Origin: Saccoglossus kowalevskii
Lineage: Eukaryota; Hemichordata; Enteropneusta; Harrimaniidae
DNA length: 20,728 nucleotides
Direction of reading: 5' to 3'
Assembly: GCF_000003605.2 (NCBI RefSeq)
Contig: NW_003108090.1
Location: 43,362 to 64,089, forward strand
The notes below the pieces were generated by a model. That model was given only the letters and a program-made list of their open reading frames with translations, was not told the DNA's origin and did not search any database. The position numbers were made by a program, and so were the translations under genes. Below are positions 1-9,434 of this stretch, piece by piece; the first letter of the stretch is position 1, and each line of letters begins with the position of its first letter.

Positions 1-265
1 TTTCATGTCATTCCAGTAAAAGTACTGGACCATAATGGAGATATTTCATGTCATTCCAGTAAAAGTGCTGGTTCATTATATAATGGAGACATTTCATGTC
101 ATTCCAGTAAAAGTAGTGGTTCATAATATAATGGAGACATTTCATGTCAGTCTAGTAAAGTACTGGACCATAATAGAGTCACTATGTGTCAGTTGAGCAT
201 AATACTGGTCCATTAAAATAGAGACAATTTGAGTCAGTCCAGTGATGTACCAGTGTACCAGTAGC
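1..265. repeat. tandem repeat array, 43-48 bp units, cut by window start
   Basis: Units start at about 1, 44, 92, 140, 183 and 228. Each opens with TTTCATGTCATTCCAGTAAA or a decayed form and ends with a variant of CATAATGGAGACA. The first three units are very similar, with a 5 bp length difference (43 against 48) caused by an extra TATAA-like insertion. Units 4-6 diverge progressively, so the array decays to the right. The intact side lies beyond the window start, so total copy number is unknown. No coding frame runs through it. This is a minisatellite-type array. Confidence 0.85.
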
Positions 266-975
266 ACTGATCTGTGATAAGGCACTCAAGTGGAGTAGCA
301 TTCCTATAACATATAGGCATGCACCTGTTGGCTGTATCTAGTCAACTGTTGCATGTTCATTAATTTAAACTGCACTACAAGCATAAACAGAAACTATTTC
401 AACTCATCATAAACCAGGAAATTCTAAAAACAAAAAACATACAGTCACCTATACTTGGCCTCCGAGAACCTGGACTGGATGGTGTTTTAAGCATGTTCCT
501 TGTTCACTGTCTGTTGTTTTCAACAAACATTAGAATTGGTAGGTGTAACATACTGACTGCACAATAAGTCTATAACACGCTGACCTATGATAACCTCAGT
601 TCCATGGGGGCACCATTAATAACCCAAACCTAACCTTGTCAACTGAAGCATAATACAAATCATTTACCTGCAGTCATGACAACCAACATGTTGTAATTCA
701 GAATTCAATAAAACTGAGTTTCGATTTAGCAGGTGAATTATTAATTAAGTGACAATCTTGTATTGATTGTATTCAGAGCAGAAAAATGTAGGCACGCAAA
801 AGACTTGTGATTACCCACAATGCAATGCACAAACTAATTAGTATATCATGTGTGCATATGTTCAGATGAGCTGGTTACACACTGGTTACACATTTTGATC
901 ATACACTGACTACCTTACATAGGAAAGTACACTTTACCAGCCCAAAAAAGTGTTTTAATCTCAGAACATTTGTTT
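266..975. other. unassigned AT-rich sequence
   Basis: No open frame with coding character, RNA gene, long repeat or convincing splice pair is visible here. It reads as ordinary intergenic or intronic sequence. Confidence 0.5.
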
Positions 976-1030
976 CACGCCCTCTAGTGTCCAATTTTGT
1001 GATCTCCAACTTTATAGTTGAGGGCGCTAT
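976..1030. repeat. inverted GAGGGCGC-type sites, CTCF-like core
   Basis: The minus strand at 977-990 reads ACACTAGAGGGCGT, which matches the CTCF core CCACTAGRGGGCGC at most positions. About 30 bp on, the plus strand carries AGTTGAGGGCGC. The two lie in opposite orientation, so the block is also a short imperfect inverted repeat. It could be a pair of insulator-type sites or a remnant of a small inverted-repeat element. The motif match is visible; binding is inference. Confidence 0.35.
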
Positions 1031-1204
1031 TTGAGAAGTCAATTACAACTGGATTAAATAGTCTAACAAACAAGTAAAGAAATAATATACAAGTGTCATG
1101 TGAAATGAACCTCATGAACTTCATTTTACAAAAGACAATTCTTAAAATTATGTATTCTCCACTGTACAAAGAACACATCAGATCACAGAAAGAATGATTT
1201 ATGA

Positions 1205-1580
1205 ACCTCAATGTATTCTCGGGGCGGACATTCAGGCATTTTCTACCACCTGGCAACCCTCGCAGTGAAAACAAAGACCAAAAACTCGCAGAAAACGGTA
1301 CTTTGCGATGGTTGTTGAGAGTCCCCTGAACAGTGTAACAAGATTAGCCCTACGTGTGTAACATATATGAATTTGGTTGTTCAGGATTACTTCAAAGTTG
1401 AGTTTGTGTTGTTTTCTCGAGTTTTCACCGGCTCCACCGGCGTTCCACAGCAGCGCGCACAGAGCCCATAGAAATATGTGGTACAGTGGTGCGCGTCTTA
1501 GCAACGTAGAACGTCCGTGACGTAGCTCCGCCCCCGAGTATAGAGTGATATAAGGTGTGTTCGAAATATACTTCACTGCC
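1205..1580. promoter_or_regulatory. CpG-rich patch with GC box, TGACGTA and TATA-like element
   Basis: CpG density rises sharply against the AT-rich flanks. Visible elements are TGACGTA at 1518-1524 (CRE-like), CCGCCCCC at 1528-1535 (GC box) and GATATAAGG at 1547-1555, in the order expected for a plus-strand TATA promoter firing near 1580. No plausible coding start follows on the plus strand. On the minus strand, frames of 114 and 75 codons cross the patch (1232-1576 and 1425-1652). The shorter one has a possible acceptor (T-rich tract then ATGCAG near 1592) and donor (CCG|GTGAAA near 1433). It could be a promoter, a minus-strand first exon, or an inserted CpG-rich repeat. Confidence 0.35.
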
Positions 1581-1656
1581 TTTCATTCTGCATTTTAACA
1601 ATTTTGAAAAAAAAAATACAGCAGCAATCTTGATAATTTTATAACACCACATTTAA

Positions 1657-3254
1657 ATAGGCCGCAAGGTTGTGTGTTTTTTTTTCTTTTTTACTGACAT
1701 GACTTGGGGAAGATAGGGGATGCCACGAAAAAAAAAATTTGGGGGATTGAAATAAGAGGAATTTTCACTGCAGATTATGCTCAAAACTTGTAATTTTGCA
1801 TTTTTACCCCCCAAAAAATGTTCCAGGTGCACATTAATTTGGCAAGCGAGTGGAAACAAGAAACAGACTTTTTTCCTGGACTAAAAGATGACCCAATATT
1901 CAGTTGAAATTGAAAACTTGCCTATACATTGACCAAGGTTGGAGAATACCTATCCCAAGTACCTGTGCCTAGCAAGATAAAATACAACAATATTTGAAAT
2001 AAAATTGTTGTTCTTCCATTCAGCCTAAACAGAAAAGGTACTGCATAGGGGTGATGATTAAGTGGCTTCTGTGATGATATACAACTACACAATTAGAACA
2101 AATAAGTGTTATCTCCAGCTTTGGATGACAGACAGACATACATCTAACGATATCTACACTTGCTAAAATATTCAATGAAGGCAAAGTTACTCAATAAAAC
2201 ATACATTATTACATGTCAAGATAATGGAATTTTAACTACTTTATTGGATTGTGTACCTTAGGTTTTTTATTAAAGCTACTGACATCAGAAACTAATTTAT
2301 TTCATCTTGTATTATCGGCATTGTAATTATAGAAAATTAAATTTCCCAGGGACAGACCAATATGCTTTAGAGCGAGTTGTCTGAATTAGAATAATTTGCA
2401 TTTTGTTAATTTTGAGCCTAGCCCATAATTGCTAGCTGCACTTCCTAAGATTAAGGAAGGAATTTTTATTTGTTTTTTGGACATCTTCAGAGAAATTGTT
2501 TAAACCATTTTATAAGTGGGTCACAAAACCTGGTCGATGAATCATTTTGAAAGCTTGGAGTAAGATATTCTCTATTAATTTTATATGTGAAAATAAATTT
2601 ATCTGACATTTACTGATTAAAATACAATGTTTGGTTTTCTCCATTTAACTAATAAATAAATGTTTCACTGATTTTTAGAATTACGGTTTATGAGCATAGA
2701 CAAAAATATATGATAAGGTATTCATTTATAAGTAAATTTTTATTACACTGGAAATTATTATAACATTTTGATTACAACAAACATTCACTGTTTACCATCA
2801 AATGGTAATCTCAAAATATGAGATAAACAATTCAGGCAATGAATTCAAAAAGCTTTCTTTCATTGATGTCCTAGGGTGTATTGTATTTCAGAAGAATCAG
2901 TGAGTTGAAGGGTCTTTAAAAATCTCCTTACTGTTGCTTTTAAGAATAGAATACAAATTGCAATTATGTTAATAAATGATAGTATTTGGATAATGAATCT
3001 TTAATATTATTTTAATATAATTTGACAATAGTGAGAGAGAAAGGGAAATATAATCCCCATGGACATTCATTATATATTTATAAATATTAGTCGATTACTT
3101 TTGAACATGAGAATAATATTTTTGTATTAGAGAGCAAAATAAATATTTTATTTAACATAATTCAAAACATAACAGTTTGTTTTTTAAATTTAGTGATTTT
3201 ACTATTGTAAAACATTATTTGAAAAGAGTTTACTATTGAAATGATCATAACTTT
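1657..3254. other. long AT-rich stretch without recognisable genes
   Basis: This is very AT-rich DNA with T runs near 1676-1690 and A runs near 1728. The only local structure I see is a perfect 8 bp inverted pair, ACAACAAT and ATTGTTGT, spanning 1984-2011. The frame at 1653-1859 is low in complexity and has no exon features. Confidence 0.5.
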
Positions 3255-3520
3255 GATGTTGATGAACTAATTAATATTGGTCCAGGGCTGAAATTTACAG
3301 AGGCCGTGGGAACAATTGCCTCAGGGCCCACCCGAATGCCTTGATGCAGACAATACTTTCTTTGCAACTTCAATCAGTTCAAGGTATTTTCAGAAATTTT
3401 GGCTTTGAAATTGGGTTCCATCAGCATACCAAAGTTTATGAAATTAGATGGCATCAGAATACCAAAGTTCACACCCTACTGATCATAATGCCAATAAGCA
3501 CATATCCACATAGAAATGGT
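3255..3520. repeat. dispersed repeat, copy 1
   Basis: It begins GATGTTGATGAACTAATTAA and ends CACATAGAAATGGT, and a second direct copy starts 30 bp downstream. The core around 3290-3345 (TTGCCTCAGGGCCCACCC) is the best-conserved and most GC-rich part. This copy is about 40 bp longer than copy 2 because a short piece (CATCAGCATACCAAAGTTTA) is repeated internally with small changes. Open frames crossing it on both strands lie inside the repeat and are not taken as genes. Confidence 0.8.
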
Positions 3521-3549
3521 GCTGAAATGAACAGAACTATGATTACATA

Positions 3550-3775
3550 GATGTTGATGAACTAATTAATATTGCGGCAGGGCTGAAATTCACAGAGGCT
3601 GTGGGAACAATTGCCTCAGGGCCCACCCAAATGCCTTGATGCCTGTCAATACTTTCTTTGTAATTTCGATCAGTCCAAGGCATTTTTAGAAATTTTAGCT
3701 TTGAAATTGAACTCCATCTGCTAACCACAGTTCATGCCCCTCTGGTCATAATGCAAATAACCACATAGAAATGGT
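3550..3775. repeat. dispersed repeat, copy 2
   Basis: Same family and orientation as the copy at 3255-3520, with scattered substitutions and without the internal duplication. The pair is either an old local duplication or two neighbouring insertions. The 61-codon minus-strand frame at 3543-3728 is a by-product of the GC-rich core. Confidence 0.8.
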
Positions 3776-3919
3776 TCAGTAATTATAAGTTTTTGCTCAA
3801 ACAATACTTATGATAAAGATAAAATAATTTGGTGTCATTATTATTAGAGAAGAAAAGAATAAAATGAAAAAAAACAGTACATTTTTGCCACATCTGAAAA
3901 CTAATTACTAGATGAATTG

Positions 3920-3955
3920 ATGGCCTGCTATGCAGAAGACTGTAAGGCAGGCCAT
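3920..3955. repeat. perfect 9 bp hairpin
   Basis: ATGGCCTGC at 3920-3928 is the exact reverse complement of GCAGGCCAT at 3947-3955, with an 18-base loop. It is GC-rich against an AT-rich background. Function is unknown. Confidence 0.55.
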
Positions 3956-4096
3956 ATGCTAGTATAATACATACCACATCACATTTACTGAATGGAATGT
4001 ATTAAACTTTCATACAATAATGTAGGAAAGCAGCATAGTGAAAATATATATTTTAAGTACACAGATCAAGAGATTATAACGATATTTGAATTTCAC

Positions 4097-4316
4097 CCAC
4101 TTATAAGCGTGATTCCTCGTATTTTTTTCCATGGCGTTGAACCACGACTACTGCCAGCACTTCGTGATGTGGAGGTTTTCCGGGGTGATGCGAGCGGTTT
4201 CCTACTTCCAGGGCTTTTAGGAGATTTACTACCTGATGGACTCTTTGGAAGCTGAAGAGATGTTTTTCTGGAACTTGACTCGTTACTAGAAGTATCTTCT
4301 TTTTCTATTGTTGGCA
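4097..4316 (-). CDS. candidate exon, Ser/Pro/Lys-rich disordered segment
   Basis: The minus-strand frame (open from 4335 to a TGA at 4093-4095) encodes a basic segment with strong compositional bias. It has four Ser-Pro sites (contexts PKSPS, SKSPK, PKSPG, LASPR) and one Thr-Pro (STPWKK), spaced among Ser, Lys, Arg and Gly. This is typical of intrinsically disordered, proline-directed-kinase substrate regions, and is hard to obtain from random AT-rich DNA. A possible acceptor is TTATTGCAAG, making the exon begin at 4316 in phase 1. A possible donor is GG|GTGAAA at 4097/4096; otherwise the frame stops at 4093. An internal CAG|GTAGTA is another donor candidate. The parent gene is not recognised. 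The 87-codon plus-strand frame over the same bases is its shadow. Splice sites are only moderate, so this may be a cryptic or alternative exon. Confidence 0.4.
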
Positions 4317-4335
4317 CTTGCAATAATTTCCACAT

Positions 4336-5964
4336 ATTTGCATGAAACTAATTTAACAAGCGTATTAAATTTGACAATGTAGCATATTCTCTGATGATTT
4401 CCAATAAAAACACCTGTGTTAATCGATGTTTATTGGCTAGATGAAGCTTTGTGATGTTCCAATAGTAATTCCCAAAGATTTGAATTTCAGTTATTTTTGC
4501 AGAGATGAACTTTAACATCATTTGGTAATGCTGTTGCTAGGTAACCTATAATCTTCTGATTCATCTTTTGTATGACTTGAGCAGGAAGATATCAGTACGG
4601 AATTGATGAATTCTGTGTGTCCTTAGTAGTCTCAATAATGGCAAATACAATGCAATACATCTAGTGAGCAGTGAGGGATGCTGGCATGTGATGAGATTCA
4701 CAGCTGAAGTCCTTATGAAATTCAATCAATTGATGATATACGGTAGTTCAGAGCCATAAAATGATATTAAAAAGCTGTTCTATTATTATGTAGCGGATAC
4801 ACAGGACGACTATTGTCTTCTGAAAACTATAACAATGGCGACTTGACTAATGATGAAAGAGTTTACCAAAGTAATGCAATTACCATGTCTTCTTCTTGAA
4901 TTCTATCACCACTGTTGTCACGTAAATGAATTTTGTTGTTCCTTTCAAATCAGCATGTACAAGTTCTTCATATTGTCTGCTATACTTAACAAGGTACACG
5001 TTTTGTACTTTGCTGTGTAGTACTCTGCGCTCAGGTGTTCATGCTAAGACTTATACGTTGACATATCGCAATACTGGTGTATGTTTTAGTCTTTGATGTA
5101 CCGAAGTAGTAATTCACATCGACTGGACTCAGGTGCAAAGAAAACGACAAACACTCAAATAAACATACACGCATGGACAACTCATGGAACATTCCATAAA
5201 ATGATAGTAGGGGAGCATGCACAAAGCAATATGACAATACAGTATTGGAGTACTTCATTTTTCACATTTCATAAGAGGGTTCGATAAGACGACATACATG
5301 TCAACATGTTAAACTTCTATCAGTACTATTTTTAAAATTTTATTTGTACAAATTAAAATTCCACAAGATAGTTTTTCACATTATTTCATAGGTGATAAAG
5401 AGTTGCATTGTATAGAGATAATTATATTCAAGATAGCCACCCCTACTTAAAAGTGTTATAGTCCACAGCTCAATGACATTTTCTAGAAATGCCAAGCATA
5501 TCATAAAATTAGTTTGTATGCATCAGTAACTAAATATATTATTAATATATTAACAATATTAAGTTTTTCGCTGTGTGTGTGTACATGTGTTAAGGGTATA
5601 ATGTTTGATGGCTACTTTCCTTCCCCTGCTTGCTATTGTCATATAATATTAAATTGACATCGTATTTTTATTAGTCATTGAAACCACCTGTGTGAATTAA
5701 ATTAATAATGATGTTCATCTCTATCGCGGTATGTCCCTGGTTTTTAGTTTTAGATAACACCATGAACAATAATGCTCATACATCTTTCAGTGTGTAGATG
5801 AACAGATGGACAATTCTTCAAGATACTATAAAAATTCAAGAGATGTTTTAAATTTATCAGTAGTTTGTGCAAGTTGAGTAGCTAATCTACATTTTTCAAG
5901 CACACTATACTATATTTTGGCTGGAGGTTGGATTTAAAAATAATAAGTTTCACATCAGATGCTT
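4336..5964. other. gene-free stretch with one X-box-like site
   Basis: No coding exon is convincing here. An octamer-like ATTTGCAT lies at 4336-4343, and a 13 bp X-box-like sequence at 4533-4545 is listed separately. There is a short GT tract near 5572. Frames at 5031-5287 overlap on both strands and show no coding bias. Confidence 0.45.
4533..4545. promoter_or_regulatory. RFX X-box-like site GTTGCTAGGTAAC
   Basis: GTTGCT-A-GGTAAC is an imperfect palindrome of two 6 bp half-sites with a 1 bp spacer, the form bound by RFX transcription factors, known for control of ciliary genes. The match is seen; occupancy is inference. It lies about 200 bp upstream, in minus-strand sense, of the Ser/Pro/Lys-rich candidate exon. 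Confidence 0.35.
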
Positions 5965-6220
5965 ACTTATGGTGTTGATGAGTTCCATTGTGCTCATACA
6001 GTGTAGGATTTCCAAATATAACTCTCATCATATGCTAATTTACCAAGTTCAAAATTTTATATTTGATAATGGAAATTCAAACTAGTCCTGATTCACGGTG
6101 TTGATGAGCTCATTCGTGCCACCATCCTTATCTAATTTCAGTAATAACTATTTCATACTGGCCCAATTTTTTTACCATATACAGTCAGAATTCCAAGTTT
6201 TTTTAGTCATACTGTTGGAA

Positions 6221-6443
6221 ATCCAACCTCATCAACCGGTATGTGGCGAGATAAACTAGACCATATTTTATTTAGTAGCCATAACTGCCTGGATTTCCAG
6301 GAATTTTTTTTCCATACTCGTCTGGATTTCCAGATTCTGTTTCTCCATATACAGTTGGAATTCCGGGGTATTTTCCCTATCATACAGTGCTGGAAATCCG
6401 ACCACATCAACAGGGGGGTGCAGATATAAACTGGAATGGCCCA
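6221..6443. repeat. dispersed repeat built of degenerate 33 bp units, copy 1
   Basis: Nearly identical to 9214-9434. Inside are successive units of about 33 bp, each with CCATA, a variable CAG/CTG, and a GGATTTCC or GGAATTCC core (near 6280, 6313, 6346 and 6379). Its two ends resemble each other: ATCCAACCTCATCAACCGG at the left and ATCCGACCACATCAACAGG near the right, each followed by a GATAAAC or ATATAAAC motif. Weaker relatives of the unit continue leftwards to about 5965. Open frames on both strands arise from the repeat and are not genes. Confidence 0.8.
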
Positions 6444-8219
6444 TTACACGTTACGATTTACTAAAATAAATTTTGTGATTAATTAATTTACAAATGTGAG
6501 AAAAGCAATATACCAATAATACCATTGAATATACTAGTATATTCATGTTAATAAATGTCTTTTACTGAATATACAAGTGGCAAACAGTGACTATTACATG
6601 CAGCTGGTGATATATATACATGCCATTTATGCATCACCCTTGTTGATGACAGTTATACATGTATGAGGTATGGCAGCCACTTTAGAAAATGACTGACATT
6701 ATATACCACCATTCATGTTCTTCTCTGAGCTTATATTGAAATGTTTGAAACTGCAATTTTATACTAAATTGCTAGAACCATTAACAAAAACATGTGATAT
6801 ATATAGTGACATTTTAACAGACATTAAAGTGATGAAGTGATACTGAACAAGCTACAATATGCTTTTTTTCAATTTTCTAAAAAGGAAATTGAAGTAGTTA
6901 TTATAAAGGTGATCTGAGAAGTACCTTATGATTATGAAGTATGTGCAGTACATTGTAATATACACTTAATGCAGAGTATATTGCACAAGACAGTATCTGA
7001 GTGACATCATAAGAAACATAATTGAAAAAAAAATCAACATCAATAATCTGTGAATTGACACTGGAAGCAGTTTGATTAGATTAAAGACTTATCTATTTGG
7101 CTTTTGACTAAATGTTTTCTCTTTTCATTTTATTTTATCAATACACACAATTTTATCAAATTTCGCCTTGAACATGGGTGCCCTCTCAATACCAAAGTTT
7201 TTGTGATTTTGTTTTATTGTAAAAGCCGAACATAGATCAGAACAACTCTCATAGAGAATCTCATTCAAATTTCACAATTTGGAATGTCCACTCAGAATGC
7301 ATGTTTCAAACAAAGCAGTTCGTGGGCAATATGATGTTGGTATATTGTTTAATTGGTTGAATAAAATTTTCTAAAGTGATTGCATGTACAAGATCTTCTA
7401 TTAAATGTGGTCAGACTCACATGAGCAGGTAACTGTCAAAATTTAAAGACAACACAAAGCACTTGTACAATATGTCTTGTTTTAAGTAAAATACTGTAAA
7501 CACAATTTTTTGGGGCAAGTGACACAATTTTTTGCAGTTTGGCATTTTTGCAGAGCAAAAAATCGTTAAATTTGCTATCAAAAGGAATTTATAAAATCTT
7601 GATTATTTTCAGAATTCTGAATAATTTTAGAAATTTTACAAGAATTATTATTTTTTCATTTAAAGGATGTCTTTCAAGTTATCGAAAATAACACATCACA
7701 TGTTTATGACGTATTTTTCCCATTCATTTTGGCTTTCAGTAGCTAACATGTTCAACTAGTTTATACATTTTATATTCTGCAAATTTTGAAGTTTTAAAAT
7801 CAGCAGCCCATAAAATTCTATTTTCAGCTGTTGTGTTTGAAGCCGAAACATAATATGTGTGTCACACAATATATATATAAGTTTTTCACATATTGTAATA
7901 TTTATATCGATCAGTAAGGCTGAGATGAGACATATTCAATACATGCAAATATTATATCATTGTTTGATATATATCGACTGATTTTAAATCATTGACCGAA
8001 TGTAATAACTATTTCCATCTTAACAATGTCAGCCAAATGTTTATTACGTTAATTCACAAGAAAATTGTCATTTCAGTAAAACTGCATTATGTAAACTATT
8101 AAAATCAATAAATGATTATGTCAACTGCATTTAATAAGCTTTGTAGACATGATGTGTTTTTATAGTTGTACAGTGACAGACTTAGCACAGTTAATATATG
8201 TTACTGACAAGTATACACG
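6444..8219. other. long AT-rich stretch without recognisable genes
   Basis: No open frame reaches 60 codons here. The only local repeat I noted is CACAATTTTTTG twice with a 22 bp period (7501-7512 and 7523-7534). The rest appears to be plain intronic or intergenic DNA. Confidence 0.5.
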
Positions 8220-8540
8220 ATCACTGGTAGCATAGTGGTTGTCGCTTCAGACTCATGATCGGTAGACCCAAGTTCAAATCCTACCATAGACTGAATATCA
8301 AAGGGTTGACCCCTACCCTGGGTGAGTGTGCCACAGACTCAATGGGAAGGCCAATTCCACTAGCCGAGATTCATTCACTAACGAATGCAACTTTGGGGGA
8401 ACCTTGGTTAAGGTCCGCAGGTGCTTGTGTTCGACCGAGCCTGGTTGACGCACAGCCCTGTCATGGAGTCCCAAACATGAATATGACTTCTGTGGAGAAA
8501 ATGCACTATGTGTCAGCACTAGCACTTGCAATTTGCACAT
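8220..8540 (+). mobile_element. tRNA-derived SINE
   Basis: The head carries both parts of an internal RNA polymerase III promoter: an A box GGTAGCATAGTGG at 8226-8238 and a B box AGTTCAAATCC at 8271-8281, at the spacing found in tRNA genes. Around 8250-8260 CTCATGA sits where an anticodon loop would be, but the arm does not pair properly, so this is a tRNA relic and not a functional tRNA. A GC- and CpG-richer body of about 250 bp follows, unrelated to the AT-rich surroundings. The SINE family is not recognised. The 102- and 89-codon frames across it are incidental. The 3' boundary is uncertain because the next repeats abut it. Confidence 0.75.
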
Positions 8541-8549
8541 ACAAAAAAG

Positions 8550-8674
8550 ACAAGGTCCCATAATGTCTAATGTATATACCAAGTTTGAACAAAATCCATC
8601 TGTAAACAGCCGAGAAATGGTTGATTTTTAGGATTTTTTAGCACAAAAATGGCCGCCATTCGGCCATCTTGAAT
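8550..8674. repeat. 124 bp direct repeat, copy 1
   Basis: Starts ACAAGGTCC and ends GGCCATCTTGAAT; repeated 150 bp downstream with few changes. It contains AAAATGGCC and GGCCATCTT as a near-perfect 9 bp inverted pair (8646-8670, 7-base loop), each arm also resembling a YY1 site. It directly follows the SINE body and may be part of the same composite element. Confidence 0.85.
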
Positions 8675-8699
8675 CAGATTGTAAAACAAAATGATGTGC

Positions 8700-8823
8700 A
8701 CAAGGTCCTACAATGACTAATGTATATACCAAGTTTGAACAAAATCCATCTGTAAACAGTCGAGAAATGCTTGATTTTGATGATTTTTAGCACAAAAATG
8801 GCCGCCATTCGGCCATCTTGAAT
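8700..8823. repeat. 124 bp direct repeat, copy 2
   Basis: Second direct copy of the unit at 8550-8674, over 90% identical by eye, with the same AAAATGGCC / GGCCATCTT hairpin at 8795-8819. An AT dinucleotide-like tract follows at 8822-8855. Confidence 0.85.
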
Positions 8824-8908
8824 AATATATATAATATGTATAATATCATGTATGATGTATGTGTGAAGTTTGATTGTGATTGGTCCAGGCATTTCTAAGA
8901 TAAAGGTC

Positions 8909-8959
8909 CGGACGCACGCACAGACGGACGCACACACGCACGCACGCACAAACACACGA
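8909..8959. repeat. (CGCA)n / (CACA)n simple repeat
   Basis: An impure tetranucleotide tract of GACGCACGCACAGACGG type, rich in CpG, lying between the second 124 bp repeat and the terminal hairpin. The 93-codon minus-strand frame at 8674-8955 is Cys/Val/Ala-rich only because of this tract. Confidence 0.85.
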
Positions 8960-8973
8960 AGGTCAAAACATTA

Positions 8974-9008
8974 AGTCCCCGTTTTCGGACTGCATCCAAA
9001 CGGGGACT
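8974..9008. repeat. perfect 11 bp hairpin ending the composite repeat
   Basis: AGTCCCCGTTT at 8974-8984 pairs exactly with AAACGGGGACT at 8998-9008. Inside the 13-base loop, GGA and TCC can add three more pairs. It probably marks the end of the composite element that begins at the SINE. It lies 65 bp before an A17 run (9075-9091). Confidence 0.85.
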
Positions 9009-9074
9009 AAAAAAGTCAGAAGAGACAACAGTGACACTCAATGTCCAGAACTGTCGCCTGGCACAAAAATATTT

Positions 9075-9091
9075 AAAAAAAAAAAAAAAAA
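9075..9091 (+). repeat. A17 homopolymer run
   Basis: Seventeen consecutive A residues. This could be the poly(A) tail of a retroposed element ending here on the plus strand, or simple slippage. No target-site duplication could be paired with it. Confidence 0.6.
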
Positions 9092-9213
9092 GTATATATG
9101 TAACATGATGTCACAATCAAACAACCAATGGACACTGTCTATTTAAATAAGACATTCCTCAACATGTGTGAATACAGAAAGATTTACCTCTATTCTAAAT
9201 TATTATTCAAAAT

Positions 9214-9434
9214 ATCCAACCTCATCAACCGGTTTGTGGCGAGATAAACTAGGCCATATTTTATTTAGTAGCCATAACTGCCTGGATTTCCAGGAAATTT
9301 TTCCATACTCGTCTGGATTTCCAGATTCTGTTTCTCCATATACAGTTGGAATTCCGTGGTATTTTCCCCATCATACAGTGCTGGAAATCCAACCACATCA
9401 ACAGGAGGGTGCAGATATAAACTGGAATGGCCCA
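9214..9434. repeat. dispersed repeat built of degenerate 33 bp units, copy 2
   Basis: Direct copy of 6221-6443 with only scattered substitutions and one short deletion in a T run. Both copies end with AAACTGGAATGGCCCA. The high similarity over 3 kb separation suggests a fairly recent insertion or duplication. Frames at 9168-9495 on both strands are repeat-derived. Confidence 0.85.

Noticed and set aside
1-265. CRISPR-like array
   Set aside because: The repeats are contiguous and degenerate, without unique spacers between identical repeats, and the context is eukaryotic.
5965-6060. Minus-strand frame ending at CATAA|GTAAGC (MMRVIFGNPTLYEH...)
   Set aside because: The segment consists of weak relatives of the 33 bp repeat unit (GGATTTCC, GTTGATGAG), so the frame is probably repeat-derived.
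6207-6429. Frames on both strands across the 6.2 kb and 9.2 kb repeats
   Set aside because: Both copies contain the frames simply because the DNA is repeated. The reading frames shift between copies at a T-run indel.
8220-8292. Functional tRNA gene
   Set aside because: A and B boxes are present, but the anticodon stem has mismatches and no acceptor stem pairing is visible. It is a SINE head.
8255-8582. Overlapping plus (102 codons) and minus (89 codons) frames
   Set aside because: They lie within the SINE body, whose higher GC content reduces stop codons on both strands.
8674-8955. 93-codon minus-strand Cys/Val/Ala-rich frame
   Set aside because: The unusual composition comes from the (CGCA)n tract and AT-repeat, not from a protein.
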